DNA of 17,471 nt from Desulfobacteraceae bacterium UBA5623 (GTDB taxonomy: Bacteria > Desulfobacterota > DSM-4660 > Desulfatiglandales > Desulfatiglandaceae). The position numbers and the translations under genes were made by a program. Of this stretch, positions 1 through 6,410 are shown in pieces. The number at the start of each line of letters is the position of its first letter. The stretch's first letter is position 1. The notes under the pieces are model-generated. The model saw only the letters and a program-made list of their open reading frames with translations, made no database searches and was not told where the DNA came from. The DNA is taken from the NCBI GenBank assembly GCA_002424495.1, contig DIKH01000207.1, forward strand, positions 1 to 17,471, in the 5' to 3' direction.

Positions 1-1
1 C

Positions 2-184
2 ACCTATCTATTGCTCGCCATTTATTGCCGTGAGCATCATAACGAGAAAGTTTCCATCAAAAGAGTTCGCGAGCTCCGCATAAAAATTCAAAATGAAATG
101 CTTGATGCTGAAAATCACTCTCTTGATTCTGAATTTGACAGCAACATAATTCCTTCAACAAATTCAACCTATGCAAATACTTAA
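2..184 (+). CDS. 3' end of an unidentified protein (5' end outside window)
   Basis: An open frame enters from the left edge and ends with TAA at 182-184, leaving 60 visible residues. The visible part begins TYLLLAIYCREHHNEK and then becomes a charged, probably helical segment (KVSIKRVRELRIKIQNEM). It finishes in a polar, Ser/Asn-rich tail. The bases are more AT-rich than in the genes to the right. I do not recognise the family from this fragment and see no catalytic motif. It is convergent with the response-regulator gene to its right, with about 200 bp between the two stops. It could also be a chance open frame, but its length from the very edge and plausible amino-acid composition favour a real gene end. 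Confidence 0.45.
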   Translation, partial: TYLLLAIYCREHHNEKVSIKRVRELRIKIQNEMLDAENHSLDSEFDSNIIPSTNSTYANT

Positions 185-320
185 CCGGAAATTACTGTAT
201 TCAACCAGACAAATCGCTAAAGCCGAAATCATAAACTCGATGGCCGAACTCAGTGCTGCGACAAAAAGGGGGCACAAAAAGGACATAGGCACAGCCTCTT
301 GGACGCTACCAGTCTGCTTC

Positions 321-338
321 AAAAAAACCAGGCCTGGT
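321..338 (-). terminator. Possible weak terminator after the response-regulator gene
   Basis: Read on the minus strand, the self-complementary ACCAGGCCTGGT (327-338) is followed directly by a run of seven T (321-327). The stem is short, four pairs around a GGCC loop. Efficiency is therefore doubtful, but the position 50-70 bp past the stop of the minus-strand operon fits. Confidence 0.35.
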
Positions 339-388
339 CCATGTCAAGACGGCCTCCCTCCCGGTAAACCACCTCTTAAGGGAAGAGA

Positions 389-1756
389 TCAGTTTTTTTT
401 GATCCCGTATTTTTTCAGTTTATACCGCAACATCCGTTCGCTGATTCCCAACATTTGAGCGGCCCGGGTTTGATGACCTGCTGTTTTTGCCATGGCATCC
501 CGGATCATTTCCCTTTCCAGATTTTCAATGGCCACATTCAGACCCTGGGCGCCGAATTCTTGGTTATTGCCCGATAATTCCACTGCATCGTGAAAAGGAA
601 GGTCCTTGCTGGTGATCAGATTTCCACGGCAGATCACCACGGCACGTTCAATAATGTTCTCCAGTTCCCTGACATTTCCGGGATAGGAATACTTCATTAA
701 GAGATCGCGGGCCTCAGCTGAAAAACCAGTGACGGGCTTTCCATTCCGTTCGGCAAAATGTTTGAGGAAATGCGCCATCAGCAGGGGCACATCCTCGATC
801 CTTTCCCGCAAAGGCGGCAACTGAATCGTCACCACGTTCAGCCGGTAATAGAGGTCCTCCCGAAACAATCCGGCCTTGACCTCTTCCATAAGATTGCGGT
901 TGGTTGCGGCAATAATTCTTACGTCGGAGCGCAGGGTGCGATTTCCACCCACTCGTTGAAATTCCCTTTCCTGTAGGAATCGCAGGAGCTTGACCTGGAT
1001 GGCCGGCGGGATCTCACCGATCTCATCCAAAAACAGCGTGCCTTGGTCAGCCTCTTCAAAGCGTCCTATCCTCTGCTGGGAGGCGCCTGTAAACGCCCCC
1101 TTTTCGTGTCCGAAAAGCTCGCTTTCCAGAAGCGATTCCGAAAGGGCCATGCAGTTGACGGTTATCATGGGACGGCCCGACCTGGGGCTCAGATGGTGGA
1201 TAAGCCGGGCCAGAAGTTCCTTGCCCGTACCGCTTTTTCCTTCCAGCAAAATGGTAGCCTTGCTCCCGGCCACCCTTCCTGCCAGGTTGACCACCTCTTC
1301 CATGGCCGCGCTATTATAGATGATCTGATCCGTTGTAACGCCTTTGGCCCGCAGTTGCTCCCGCAGCATCTGATTTTCTTTCCGGAGGATCCGCCGCTCG
1401 GAAATCATTTCTATCTGTATCAGCAGTTCCTCAAGTTCAACGGGCTTTACGATATAATCCGCTGCCCCGGCCTTCATGGCGTTTACCGCGGTCTCTATGG
1501 TGCCGAAGGCTGTCATCATGATGATATCTATTTCCGGATTGATGGCCTTGACCGCCTCGATCAACTGTATCCCGTCCATTTCCGGCATCTTATAGTCTAC
1601 AAGCAATAGATCAAAGTAGCCTGTTTTCACCTTCTCAAGTGCTGTTTTTCCGTTTTCCGCTTCAAAAACCCTAAAGCCCTCGTCCCGCAAGAAATCGCGC
1701 AGCAGCTCCCTCTGGCTCCGGCCGTCCTCCACCACCAGGATGTCTAAATTTTTCAT
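389..1756 (-). CDS. Sigma-54-dependent response regulator, NtrC/ZraR family
   Basis: This cytoplasmic regulator (455 aa, normal for the family) would be phosphorylated by the kinase encoded just upstream and would activate RNA polymerase carrying sigma-54. Three domains are visible. The receiver domain (about 1-120) has the phospho-acceptor D54 in LLVDYKMPEMDG, with T82 and K104. The AAA+ domain (about 147-375) has Walker A GKSGTGKE at 173-180, the sigma-54 contact loop GAFTGA at 220-225, Walker B LFLDEIGE at 241-248 and FREDLYYRLNV at 298-308. A Fis-type helix-turn-helix occupies about 410-450 (RAAQMLGISERMLRYKLKKYG). The second Walker A residue is Lys where Glu is more usual. The ATG overlaps the kinase stop by 4 nt, so the two are translationally coupled. 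The divergent small gene has a sigma-54 promoter and is the likely target. The arrangement matches zraSR, but the symbol is not assigned because the kinase sensor differs. Confidence 0.93.
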   Translation of the reverse strand: MKNLDILVVEDGRSQRELLRDFLRDEGFRVFEAENGKTALEKVKTGYFDLLLVDYKMPEMDGIQLIEAVKAINPEIDIIMMTAFGTIETAVNAMKAGAADYIVKPVELEELLIQIEMISERRILRKENQMLREQLRAKGVTTDQIIYNSAAMEEVVNLAGRVAGSKATILLEGKSGTGKELLARLIHHLSPRSGRPMITVNCMALSESLLESELFGHEKGAFTGASQQRIGRFEEADQGTLFLDEIGEIPPAIQVKLLRFLQEREFQRVGGNRTLRSDVRIIAATNRNLMEEVKAGLFREDLYYRLNVVTIQLPPLRERIEDVPLLMAHFLKHFAERNGKPVTGFSAEARDLLMKYSYPGNVRELENIIERAVVICRGNLITSKDLPFHDAVELSGNNQEFGAQGLNVAIENLEREMIRDAMAKTAGHQTRAAQMLGISERMLRYKLKKYGIKKN

Positions 1757-3498
1757 GGCATGATTCCTATTCCATAAAGCGGCAGGACGATTTCAAACAC
1801 CGATCCCGCGCCTGGTTGACTGCTTACATGGATTGTACCGCCATGACCCTTTATGATTTCATGGGCAAGCGGGAGCCCTAAACCCAGTCCCTTGTCCTTG
1901 GTTGTGTAGTCCAGGTCAAAGATATGCCGGATTTCTTCCGGATCAAGCCCGTTACCCGTATCTGCGATCTTTACTCTGGCCCATTCCTTACCCCTGGATT
2001 CCAGGGTAACATTGACCGTACACCGGTCCCGGCCGGATTCCATGGCGTTGTTGATGATATTTAAAAAGGCCTGTTTTATCTTGTCGCGATCCACGGAAGC
2101 GATCAGATCTTGCTCCGGCCACTGGGTTTCGATCCGTATCCCTTTGGATTCCGCTTCCTCCCCCACAAGAAGGATGATCTGTTCTAAAATCCGCCTGAGG
2201 CTGCACGGCTGGAATTCCAGGTCTCGCGTTTTGGCAATACCTATAAAATCCGCAATGATTCGATTGACTCGCCCGATCTCATCGCGAATGACCTGGGTCA
2301 GTTTATGGGGGGCGTCTTTATGTATCCTTTGAACGCCCATGCTGATGGCGTTTAACGGGTTTCGGATCTCATGGGCCACCCCGGCAGCAAGCCTTCCCAG
2401 TGCGGAGAGCCTTTCCGCCTGATGCACCCGCTGTTGCATCTCCTGCATTTCCTTCAGGTACCTGCTCTGATTTCTGTGGAGAAGCCACATTGAGAGCAGG
2501 GTAATGAGGATCATAAATCCCATCGAAATAAAAAAGTTCTGCCTGTTCTTGGAAAGAATGAGAAAAATATCGTCCGCCTCCAGCCCCAGCCGCACAACAC
2601 CTGCCGGTTGATTTGCGATGGAAAGGGGGGCTGAGGTTTCCAGCAGACGGCGCCCTCCGACCGAAATTTTCCTGGTCTTCAGATCCGGCTTCTCCGAAGG
2701 CATGACCTCTTTGCCCTCTTCTTCGAAGGCAGTTCCAATACTTCCCAGGATTCTCCCTTTCGGATCATTGGCCATGAGATAGGTATAGGCCTTGTTCGGA
2801 GAGCTGGACATGTCCCGAAGCACAGTCTCAAGACAAAACTTTATGCGTCGGAAACGAAAGTCGTCTTCATCCAGCCCCAGTAAGACCGTTCCTCTTCCCG
2901 AGTTTCGTGCCAGGGCAATGAAGCGCAAAGGCGCTTGGTCAGGGATAGGGGAAAAGATGTTAGTCTTGAAAATTTTTCTACCCCGGATAACCGGTTCCGC
3001 GGCCTTTTGGATCTGCACGGGAACCGCCCTGTTCGAAAGGACCGGCTGCCCCTGTTCGTTCAGAAAGGAGATCCATGTCAGTCCCTCGGCCGATAGCAGC
3101 GATTCAAAGTCATCCTGACTAAGCCCTCCTGCTTCCATGCTTACGTCCATTTCCCGGACAAGATCAATCAAACCGTTGATGAACTCCTCTTCCATAGATA
3201 AAACGTCCTCGTCACGGAGCGAGCCGGTCATGGGGTCATAGCCCCCCGAATGGGCCGATCCCAGATATTGGAACAGATCCCCCGTGGTTTGCTGGACCGC
3301 ATTCACCATGATGAGGCAGTTTTTCTCCATATATCCGGCCAGGGCCTTATCCAATGCCCGCATATTCATCCTTCCAGTGATAAGGAAAAACCCGATGAAG
3401 ATCAGACAAATCAGGGCCACGGCCAACGGCTGCCGGAAGACCATCCTTTCTGGTTTGGAAGGCACTTTTGACACCGGATTTCTGTTGTCAATTTCCAT
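1753..3498 (-). CDS. Membrane sensor histidine kinase, partner of the NtrC-type regulator
   Basis: A 581-aa kinase with two membrane segments (about 24-41 and 322-340). These enclose a periplasmic sensor of about 280 residues that looks like a double-Cache or similar fold, though I cannot assign it by eye. A cytoplasmic coiled linker (344-365) leads to the dimerisation helix with phospho-acceptor H376 in VAHEIRNPL. The ATPase domain has N box INNAMESG (482-489), G1 DTGNG (513-517) and G2 GLGLGLPL (537-544). The ATG follows GAGGA (3506-3510) at a spacing of 7. E. coli ZraS is about 465 aa, so this sensor region is considerably larger, and the stimulus (zinc, envelope damage or something else) cannot be read from sequence. 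The first gene of a two-gene operon, it probably shares the upstream inverted repeats with the divergent gene and may be autoregulated. Confidence 0.92.
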   Translation of the reverse strand: MEIDNRNPVSKVPSKPERMVFRQPLAVALICLIFIGFFLITGRMNMRALDKALAGYMEKNCLIMVNAVQQTTGDLFQYLGSAHSGGYDPMTGSLRDEDVLSMEEEFINGLIDLVREMDVSMEAGGLSQDDFESLLSAEGLTWISFLNEQGQPVLSNRAVPVQIQKAAEPVIRGRKIFKTNIFSPIPDQAPLRFIALARNSGRGTVLLGLDEDDFRFRRIKFCLETVLRDMSSSPNKAYTYLMANDPKGRILGSIGTAFEEEGKEVMPSEKPDLKTRKISVGGRRLLETSAPLSIANQPAGVVRLGLEADDIFLILSKNRQNFFISMGFMILITLLSMWLLHRNQSRYLKEMQEMQQRVHQAERLSALGRLAAGVAHEIRNPLNAISMGVQRIHKDAPHKLTQVIRDEIGRVNRIIADFIGIAKTRDLEFQPCSLRRILEQIILLVGEEAESKGIRIETQWPEQDLIASVDRDKIKQAFLNIINNAMESGRDRCTVNVTLESRGKEWARVKIADTGNGLDPEEIRHIFDLDYTTKDKGLGLGLPLAHEIIKGHGGTIHVSSQPGAGSVFEIVLPLYGIGIMP

Positions 3499-3550
3499 AA
3501 TAATGTCCTCTAAGGAGGCTTTAGGTTCTTCTTAACTTAAAAATTCACAA

Positions 3551-3583
3551 TAGTGTCTGAATGACCTTGTCGTTCAGACACTA
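3551..3583. promoter_or_regulatory. Perfect 11-bp inverted repeat, candidate activator site 1
   Basis: TAGTGTCTGAA (3551-3561) is exactly mirrored by TTCAGACACTA (3573-3583) across an 11-bp spacer. It sits between the divergent operons, about 190 bp upstream of the predicted sigma-54 start site and about 55 bp from the kinase start. The geometry suits a dimeric NtrC-type activator. The binding protein is inferred. Confidence 0.6.
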
Positions 3584-3603
3584 TATAACCACTATCCGAC
3601 CAT

Positions 3604-3635
3604 TTTGTCGAATATGGTGTTTTATTTTCGACAAA
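3604..3635. promoter_or_regulatory. Perfect 9-bp inverted repeat, candidate activator site 2
   Basis: TTTGTCGAA (3604-3612) is exactly mirrored by TTCGACAAA (3627-3635) across a 14-bp spacer. Its half-site TGTC-GAA resembles TGTCTGAA of the first repeat. The centres of the two repeats are 52.5 bp apart, five helical turns, so bound dimers would lie on the same face of the DNA. The centre is about 137 bp upstream of the predicted sigma-54 start site, a usual enhancer distance. Confidence 0.6.
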
Positions 3636-3700
3636 CATTGCCGCATGCAAGCGCGATTCTTTCAGAATATTTTTAAACTATTATAAATAATTACTTTTAA

Positions 3701-3713
3701 TTTCAAATTGTTA
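3701..3713 (+). promoter_or_regulatory. IHF-like bending site
   Basis: TTTCAAATTGTTA matches the IHF core WATCAANNNNTTR with one mismatch. It lies in a very AT-rich stretch between the two inverted repeats and the sigma-54 promoter, the usual place for DNA bending that brings an activator to sigma-54 polymerase. Short AT-rich matches are common by chance. Confidence 0.35.
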
Positions 3714-3730
3714 TGCTGGTAGATGTTTTT

Positions 3731-3746
3731 TGGCATGTGGCTTGCT
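3731..3746 (+). promoter_or_regulatory. Sigma-54 (-24/-12) promoter of the ZraP-like gene
   Basis: TGGCATGTGGCTTGCT matches the sigma-54 consensus TGGCACG-N4-TTGCW with one substitution. The invariant GG (3732-3733) and GC (3744-3745) have the correct ten bases between them. The predicted start is near 3757, about 53 bp before the ATG at 3810. The divergent operon encodes an activator with an intact GAFTGA loop, which independently supports this promoter. Confidence 0.85.
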
Positions 3747-3809
3747 CTATGATGGTGATAATGGTGATTGTATTGCAATTCTAAAACCAATAAAAGGAGA
3801 TTTAAGACT

Positions 3810-4277
3810 ATGAAAAAGAAGATTATAATCGTATCCGTATTTATGATGTTTGCATTCAGTGGATTGGCCTTGGCCCAACAATCAGGAAAAATGGGCTGCC
3901 CCAGGGGAGGAGGGGACGGGGCAATGAAACAGATGATGACTTGCGATCTTAACCTGACGCCGGAACAAACGGAAAAAATTCAGGCTCTGACAGAGTCATT
4001 TCATAAGGATATCGCACCGCTGCAAAACCGCAAATTTCAATGCAGGACTGAACTGAAGCTGTTGTGGATGCAGGAAAAACCGGATGTCGAAAAGATCAGG
4101 GCCAAACAGAAAGAACTCCACGATCTCAAATGGCAGATTATGGAGAAAGTAATGGAACACCGGCTTTCATTTCGCAGCATACTGACCCAGGAACAACTCT
4201 CGAAATACCTTATCCGGAATTCCGATGGATGTTTTGGACACCATGGGAAAAAAGAGCGCCACGGTTATCATAATTGA
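3810..4277 (+). CDS. Periplasmic ZraP/CpxP/Spy-like protein with LTxxQ motifs
   Basis: A 155-aa exported protein. The signal peptide has a MKKK head, a hydrophobic core at 5-20 and probable cleavage after ALA22. The mature part is mostly helical and has the two family motifs LTPEQ (49-53) and LTQEQ (125-129). The C-terminal tail CFGHHGKKERHGYHN is rich in His, and Cys30, Cys45, Cys78 and Cys141 add possible metal ligands. Family members are periplasmic chaperones; E. coli ZraP binds zinc and damps its own two-component system. The ATG at 3810 follows AAAGGAGA (3793-3800) at good spacing; an in-frame TTG at 3768 would lie too close to the predicted transcript start. It is divergent from the kinase-regulator operon and behind a sigma-54 promoter, as in zraP-zraSR. 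Membership of the superfamily is firm, identity as ZraP itself less so. Confidence 0.85.
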   Translation: MKKKIIIVSVFMMFAFSGLALAQQSGKMGCPRGGGDGAMKQMMTCDLNLTPEQTEKIQALTESFHKDIAPLQNRKFQCRTELKLLWMQEKPDVEKIRAKQKELHDLKWQIMEKVMEHRLSFRSILTQEQLSKYLIRNSDGCFGHHGKKERHGYHN

Positions 4278-4336
4278 AAAAGAGCATTCTAGGACAGCCT
4301 GCTAGTCTAGCGTTTCGCAAAAATTCCTACAATCAG

Positions 4337-4441
4337 TTGACCACCCCTGCCCTTCCCCTCTCCCCATCAATGGGGAGGGGATCATTAATAAGATTCAAAT
4401 AGTTCCCCTCCCCTTGTGGGAGGAGACCGAGGGGAGGGGTA
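4337..4441. repeat. GC-rich palindromic intergenic repeat
   Basis: The left part contains the hairpin CCCCTCTCCCC-ATCAAT-GGGGAGGGG (about 4356-4381). The right part (4405-4440) is built of CCCCTCCCC and GAGGGGAGGGG. The outer ends ACCACCCCTGCCC and GGGGAGGGGTAAC are also roughly complementary, so the whole unit can fold into one long imperfect stem. It lacks a coding frame and a T-run. It resembles a dispersed palindromic repeat or small non-autonomous element and may act as a transcript-end stabiliser after the ZraP-like gene. Confidence 0.55.
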
Positions 4442-4572
4442 ACTTATTAACTGTAAAGGAAATTATGAAACGATAGGCTAGTATTGTGTTGGCCGTGGTA
4501 ATTTTCGAGCGGCTTTTGCGCCCAAGTCAAAAGTTACTGCGAATATATCGTGGAGTGAAAGGAGGGGATATG

Positions 4573-5145
4573 ATGAGGATACCAAAATCTATTTTTTTTG
4601 GGCTCATATTGTTGCTTGCGGCAAGCGGCGGCTTTCATGTCGCCTTGGCGGATCATGATGAACACGGTGAAAAAAGGCAGCATCGTGAAAGGCACAGGGG
4701 GAATCACTCTGAGCATGGCGGCAAGAGCTGCTTTACACCGGTCTCCAATACGGCATATGCGGAAAGCTGCGGAGACTGCCATTTTGCCTATCAGCCCGAG
4801 TTGCTGCCTTCCGGTTCATGGGAAAAGATTCTTGCCGGGCTTGAAGATCACTTCGGCGAGGCTGTGGAACTTGATTCAGAGGCAAAAAAAGATATTTCTA
4901 AATATCTTAATGACAATGCCGCAGAGCGTTCTTCAGCAAAAAGGGCAGTGAAGATCATGAGAAGCCTTGGAAGCAAAACCCCGTTAAGAATAACCGAGAT
5001 CCCTTATATTCAGGAAAAGCACCATGATATCAGCCCGGATGTATTGAAGCGGGAGTCAATCGGTTCATTATCCAACTGTTCCGCCTGCCACACAACTGCT
5101 GAAAATGGGGTTTACAATGATGATAATGTCAAAATCCCAAAATAA
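4573..5145 (+). CDS. Exported dihaem cytochrome c (DHC-type) with a His-rich N-terminus
   Basis: A 190-aa c-type cytochrome that would carry electrons in the periplasm. The signal peptide covers about 1-26 (cleavage after VALA). A His-rich stretch follows at 28-48 (nine His in about 21 residues), then haem site 1 CGDCH (66-70) and haem site 2 CSACH (169-173). Between them YQPELLPSGSW, LEDHFGEAVELD and YLNDNAA match the dihaem cytochrome c family as I know it. H93 and H150/H151 are candidate distal haem ligands. The start was chosen because AGGAGG (4560-4565) sits 7 bases before the ATG at 4573; ATG 4570 is the alternative. A longer in-frame extension to 4486 would put 29 non-signal residues in front. 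No cytochrome b or SHP partner is visible nearby. The His-rich segment could bind metal ions, perhaps linking it to the stress circuit upstream; this is inference. Confidence 0.88.
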   Translation: MRIPKSIFFGLILLLAASGGFHVALADHDEHGEKRQHRERHRGNHSEHGGKSCFTPVSNTAYAESCGDCHFAYQPELLPSGSWEKILAGLEDHFGEAVELDSEAKKDISKYLNDNAAERSSAKRAVKIMRSLGSKTPLRITEIPYIQEKHHDISPDVLKRESIGSLSNCSACHTTAENGVYNDDNVKIPK

Positions 5146-5205
5146 AATGTAAAACAGGTCAATAAGACTTTTGGAAACCTAAAACTAAAATGAGGAGTAA
5201 AAAGT

Positions 5206-5448
5206 ATGAATTGTCCAATTTGCAATGTTCAACTGGTGATGAGCGAAAGACAGGGGATTGAAATAGACTATTGCCCCAAATGCCGAGGCGTTTGGCTCGA
5301 CCGAGGGGAACTGGATAAGATCATTGAGCGGTCGGCTGCAGAGTTGCCTCAACCTCAATCCAGAGAAAGTGGTTATGCCCATCATGGGAAATACCATGGC
5401 AAGAGCCAATACAAAAAAAGGAGCTTCCTTCTTGATTTGTTCGATTAA
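5206..5448 (+). CDS. Small TFIIB-type zinc-ribbon protein
   Basis: An 80-aa cytoplasmic protein with an N-terminal zinc ribbon: C3-P-I-C6 and C23-P-K-C26, with the family hallmark CPKCRGVWLDRGELDKII. This is the zf-TFIIB type ribbon found in many small bacterial proteins of unknown function. The rest is polar, with a His/Tyr/Lys-rich stretch (57-71) and a hydrophobic end (FLLDLFD). The ATG follows GAGGAG (5192-5197) at a spacing of 8. It lies 60 bp after the cytochrome gene and 57 bp before the next gene, so the three are probably co-transcribed. The family assignment is secure; the role (nucleic-acid or protein binding, metal sensing) is not known. Confidence 0.85.
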   Translation: MNCPICNVQLVMSERQGIEIDYCPKCRGVWLDRGELDKIIERSAAELPQPQSRESGYAHHGKYHGKSQYKKRSFLLDLFD

Positions 5449-5505
5449 ACCAAGGAAGGGCAAAAGGTCATAAAACTCAGGAGGCTGTCCGGGTGAGGTA
5501 GGAAA

Positions 5506-6393
5506 GTGCAAGCGGCCATTTACAAATTGGGCGAGTACAAAATAATTGAATACGATGCCGGTCAGTTGAGGTGGGAAGCACATTTTGGGTTAGGTGCGCT
5601 CCAAGAGGGGAGGTGTTTTACGAAAGGGACGATCCTGTTCATTGGTCCGGCAGATAATAACCGCCCTGGATTTTTAAAAGGAGAGTTTCTTGATCATCTT
5701 AAACAGTTCCCGGAGTGGCTGAAGGCGAAATATTACTGCAGAGGCCTTGATGTATACAATTGCAAGACCGGCAAAAGGGTTACGAAAGAAGAAATGCTGT
5801 TGTGGATGCTAGATCGAGGTATTGATGAAGAAGGCAGAATTTTTTTGGAAAAATCCGGACAGCGTTCGAAGAATATCTCCATCAGGAGGAAAGCAGGCGA
5901 TCTTGCATTCAGGCTTCAGGAATATCAAATTACCATAAAAACAAATTGCCAAGTCCTTTGGAAAACCTATGCAGGCCCGAACACCAGCAGTGGTGGTAAC
6001 TGTATAATTTTAGAAGATATTTTATTCATTGGATCACGGCAAAACGAGCAATCCGACTTGATCAAACAACAATTTCTTGCGAATTTACAGCAACTGCCGA
6101 AATGGGATCAAACAAGATATTTCTGTCCTAAACTTTCGCTCCATGAATGTAATACCGGAAACCTGGTACAGGAAGAAAGGGAAATGTGGCAGCATGAGGA
6201 AATGGCGGCGGAAACACATGCTGCCAAAAAGGGGTATAAAAGCAGCACCGAATTTGAATTCAAAAAATCAGAGGCATCGAAACACTGGACAAAAAAATGC
6301 GTAATCTATGCAGCCGCTTTGATCCTACTGATAATCTCATTATTTTTCGATTACCTTATCCGATTCTGGAAAAGGCTTAACGTTTGGATGTGA
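5506..6393 (+). CDS. Unrecognised tail-anchored protein with two copies of a Cys-containing domain
   Basis: A 295-aa protein that I do not recognise. It is an internal duplication with a 129-residue period. Copy 1 spans about 11-100 and copy 2 about 140-228. Shared in register are W23/W152, ILFIG (43-47/172-176), W71/W200, Y76/Y205, the TG pair (88-89/217-218) and three cysteines, C37-C78-C86 and C166-C207-C215. The Cys spacing (41, then 8) is identical in both copies. A polar linker (229-263) leads to a single hydrophobic segment (about 266-284) ending in basic FWKRL. No signal peptide is seen, which suggests a C-terminally anchored protein with its domains in the cytoplasm. The start is GTG at 5506 behind GGTGAGGTAGGAAA; no better start is visible. 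It is the last gene of the cytochrome/zinc-ribbon run and converges on phoR with 17 bp between stops. Confidence 0.75.
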   Translation: MQAAIYKLGEYKIIEYDAGQLRWEAHFGLGALQEGRCFTKGTILFIGPADNNRPGFLKGEFLDHLKQFPEWLKAKYYCRGLDVYNCKTGKRVTKEEMLLWMLDRGIDEEGRIFLEKSGQRSKNISIRRKAGDLAFRLQEYQITIKTNCQVLWKTYAGPNTSSGGNCIILEDILFIGSRQNEQSDLIKQQFLANLQQLPKWDQTRYFCPKLSLHECNTGNLVQEEREMWQHEEMAAETHAAKKGYKSSTEFEFKKSEASKHWTKKCVIYAAALILLIISLFFDYLIRFWKRLNVWM

Positions 6394-6406
6394 TGCCAAA
6401 ATGGCA
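6394..6406. terminator. Small hairpin between convergent genes
   Basis: TGCCA-AAA-TGGCA fills the 17-bp space between the two convergent stop codons. The stem is only five pairs with no T-run, so it may slow polymerase from both sides but would not be a strong intrinsic terminator. Confidence 0.25.
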
Positions 6407-6410
6407 AGTA

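Noticed and set aside
1043..1609. Long plus-strand open frame opposite the response regulator
   Set aside because: It is antisense to a well-recognised three-domain protein, with no ribosome site or protein-like features of its own.
3768..3809. Longer start (TTG) for the ZraP-like protein
   Set aside because: It would put 14 polar residues before a clear signal peptide and lies about 11 bases from the predicted transcript start; ATG 3810 has a strong ribosome site.
4486..4572. Longer start for the dihaem cytochrome
   Set aside because: The added 29 residues precede a normal signal peptide and have no ribosome site; AGGAGG supports ATG 4573 (or 4570).
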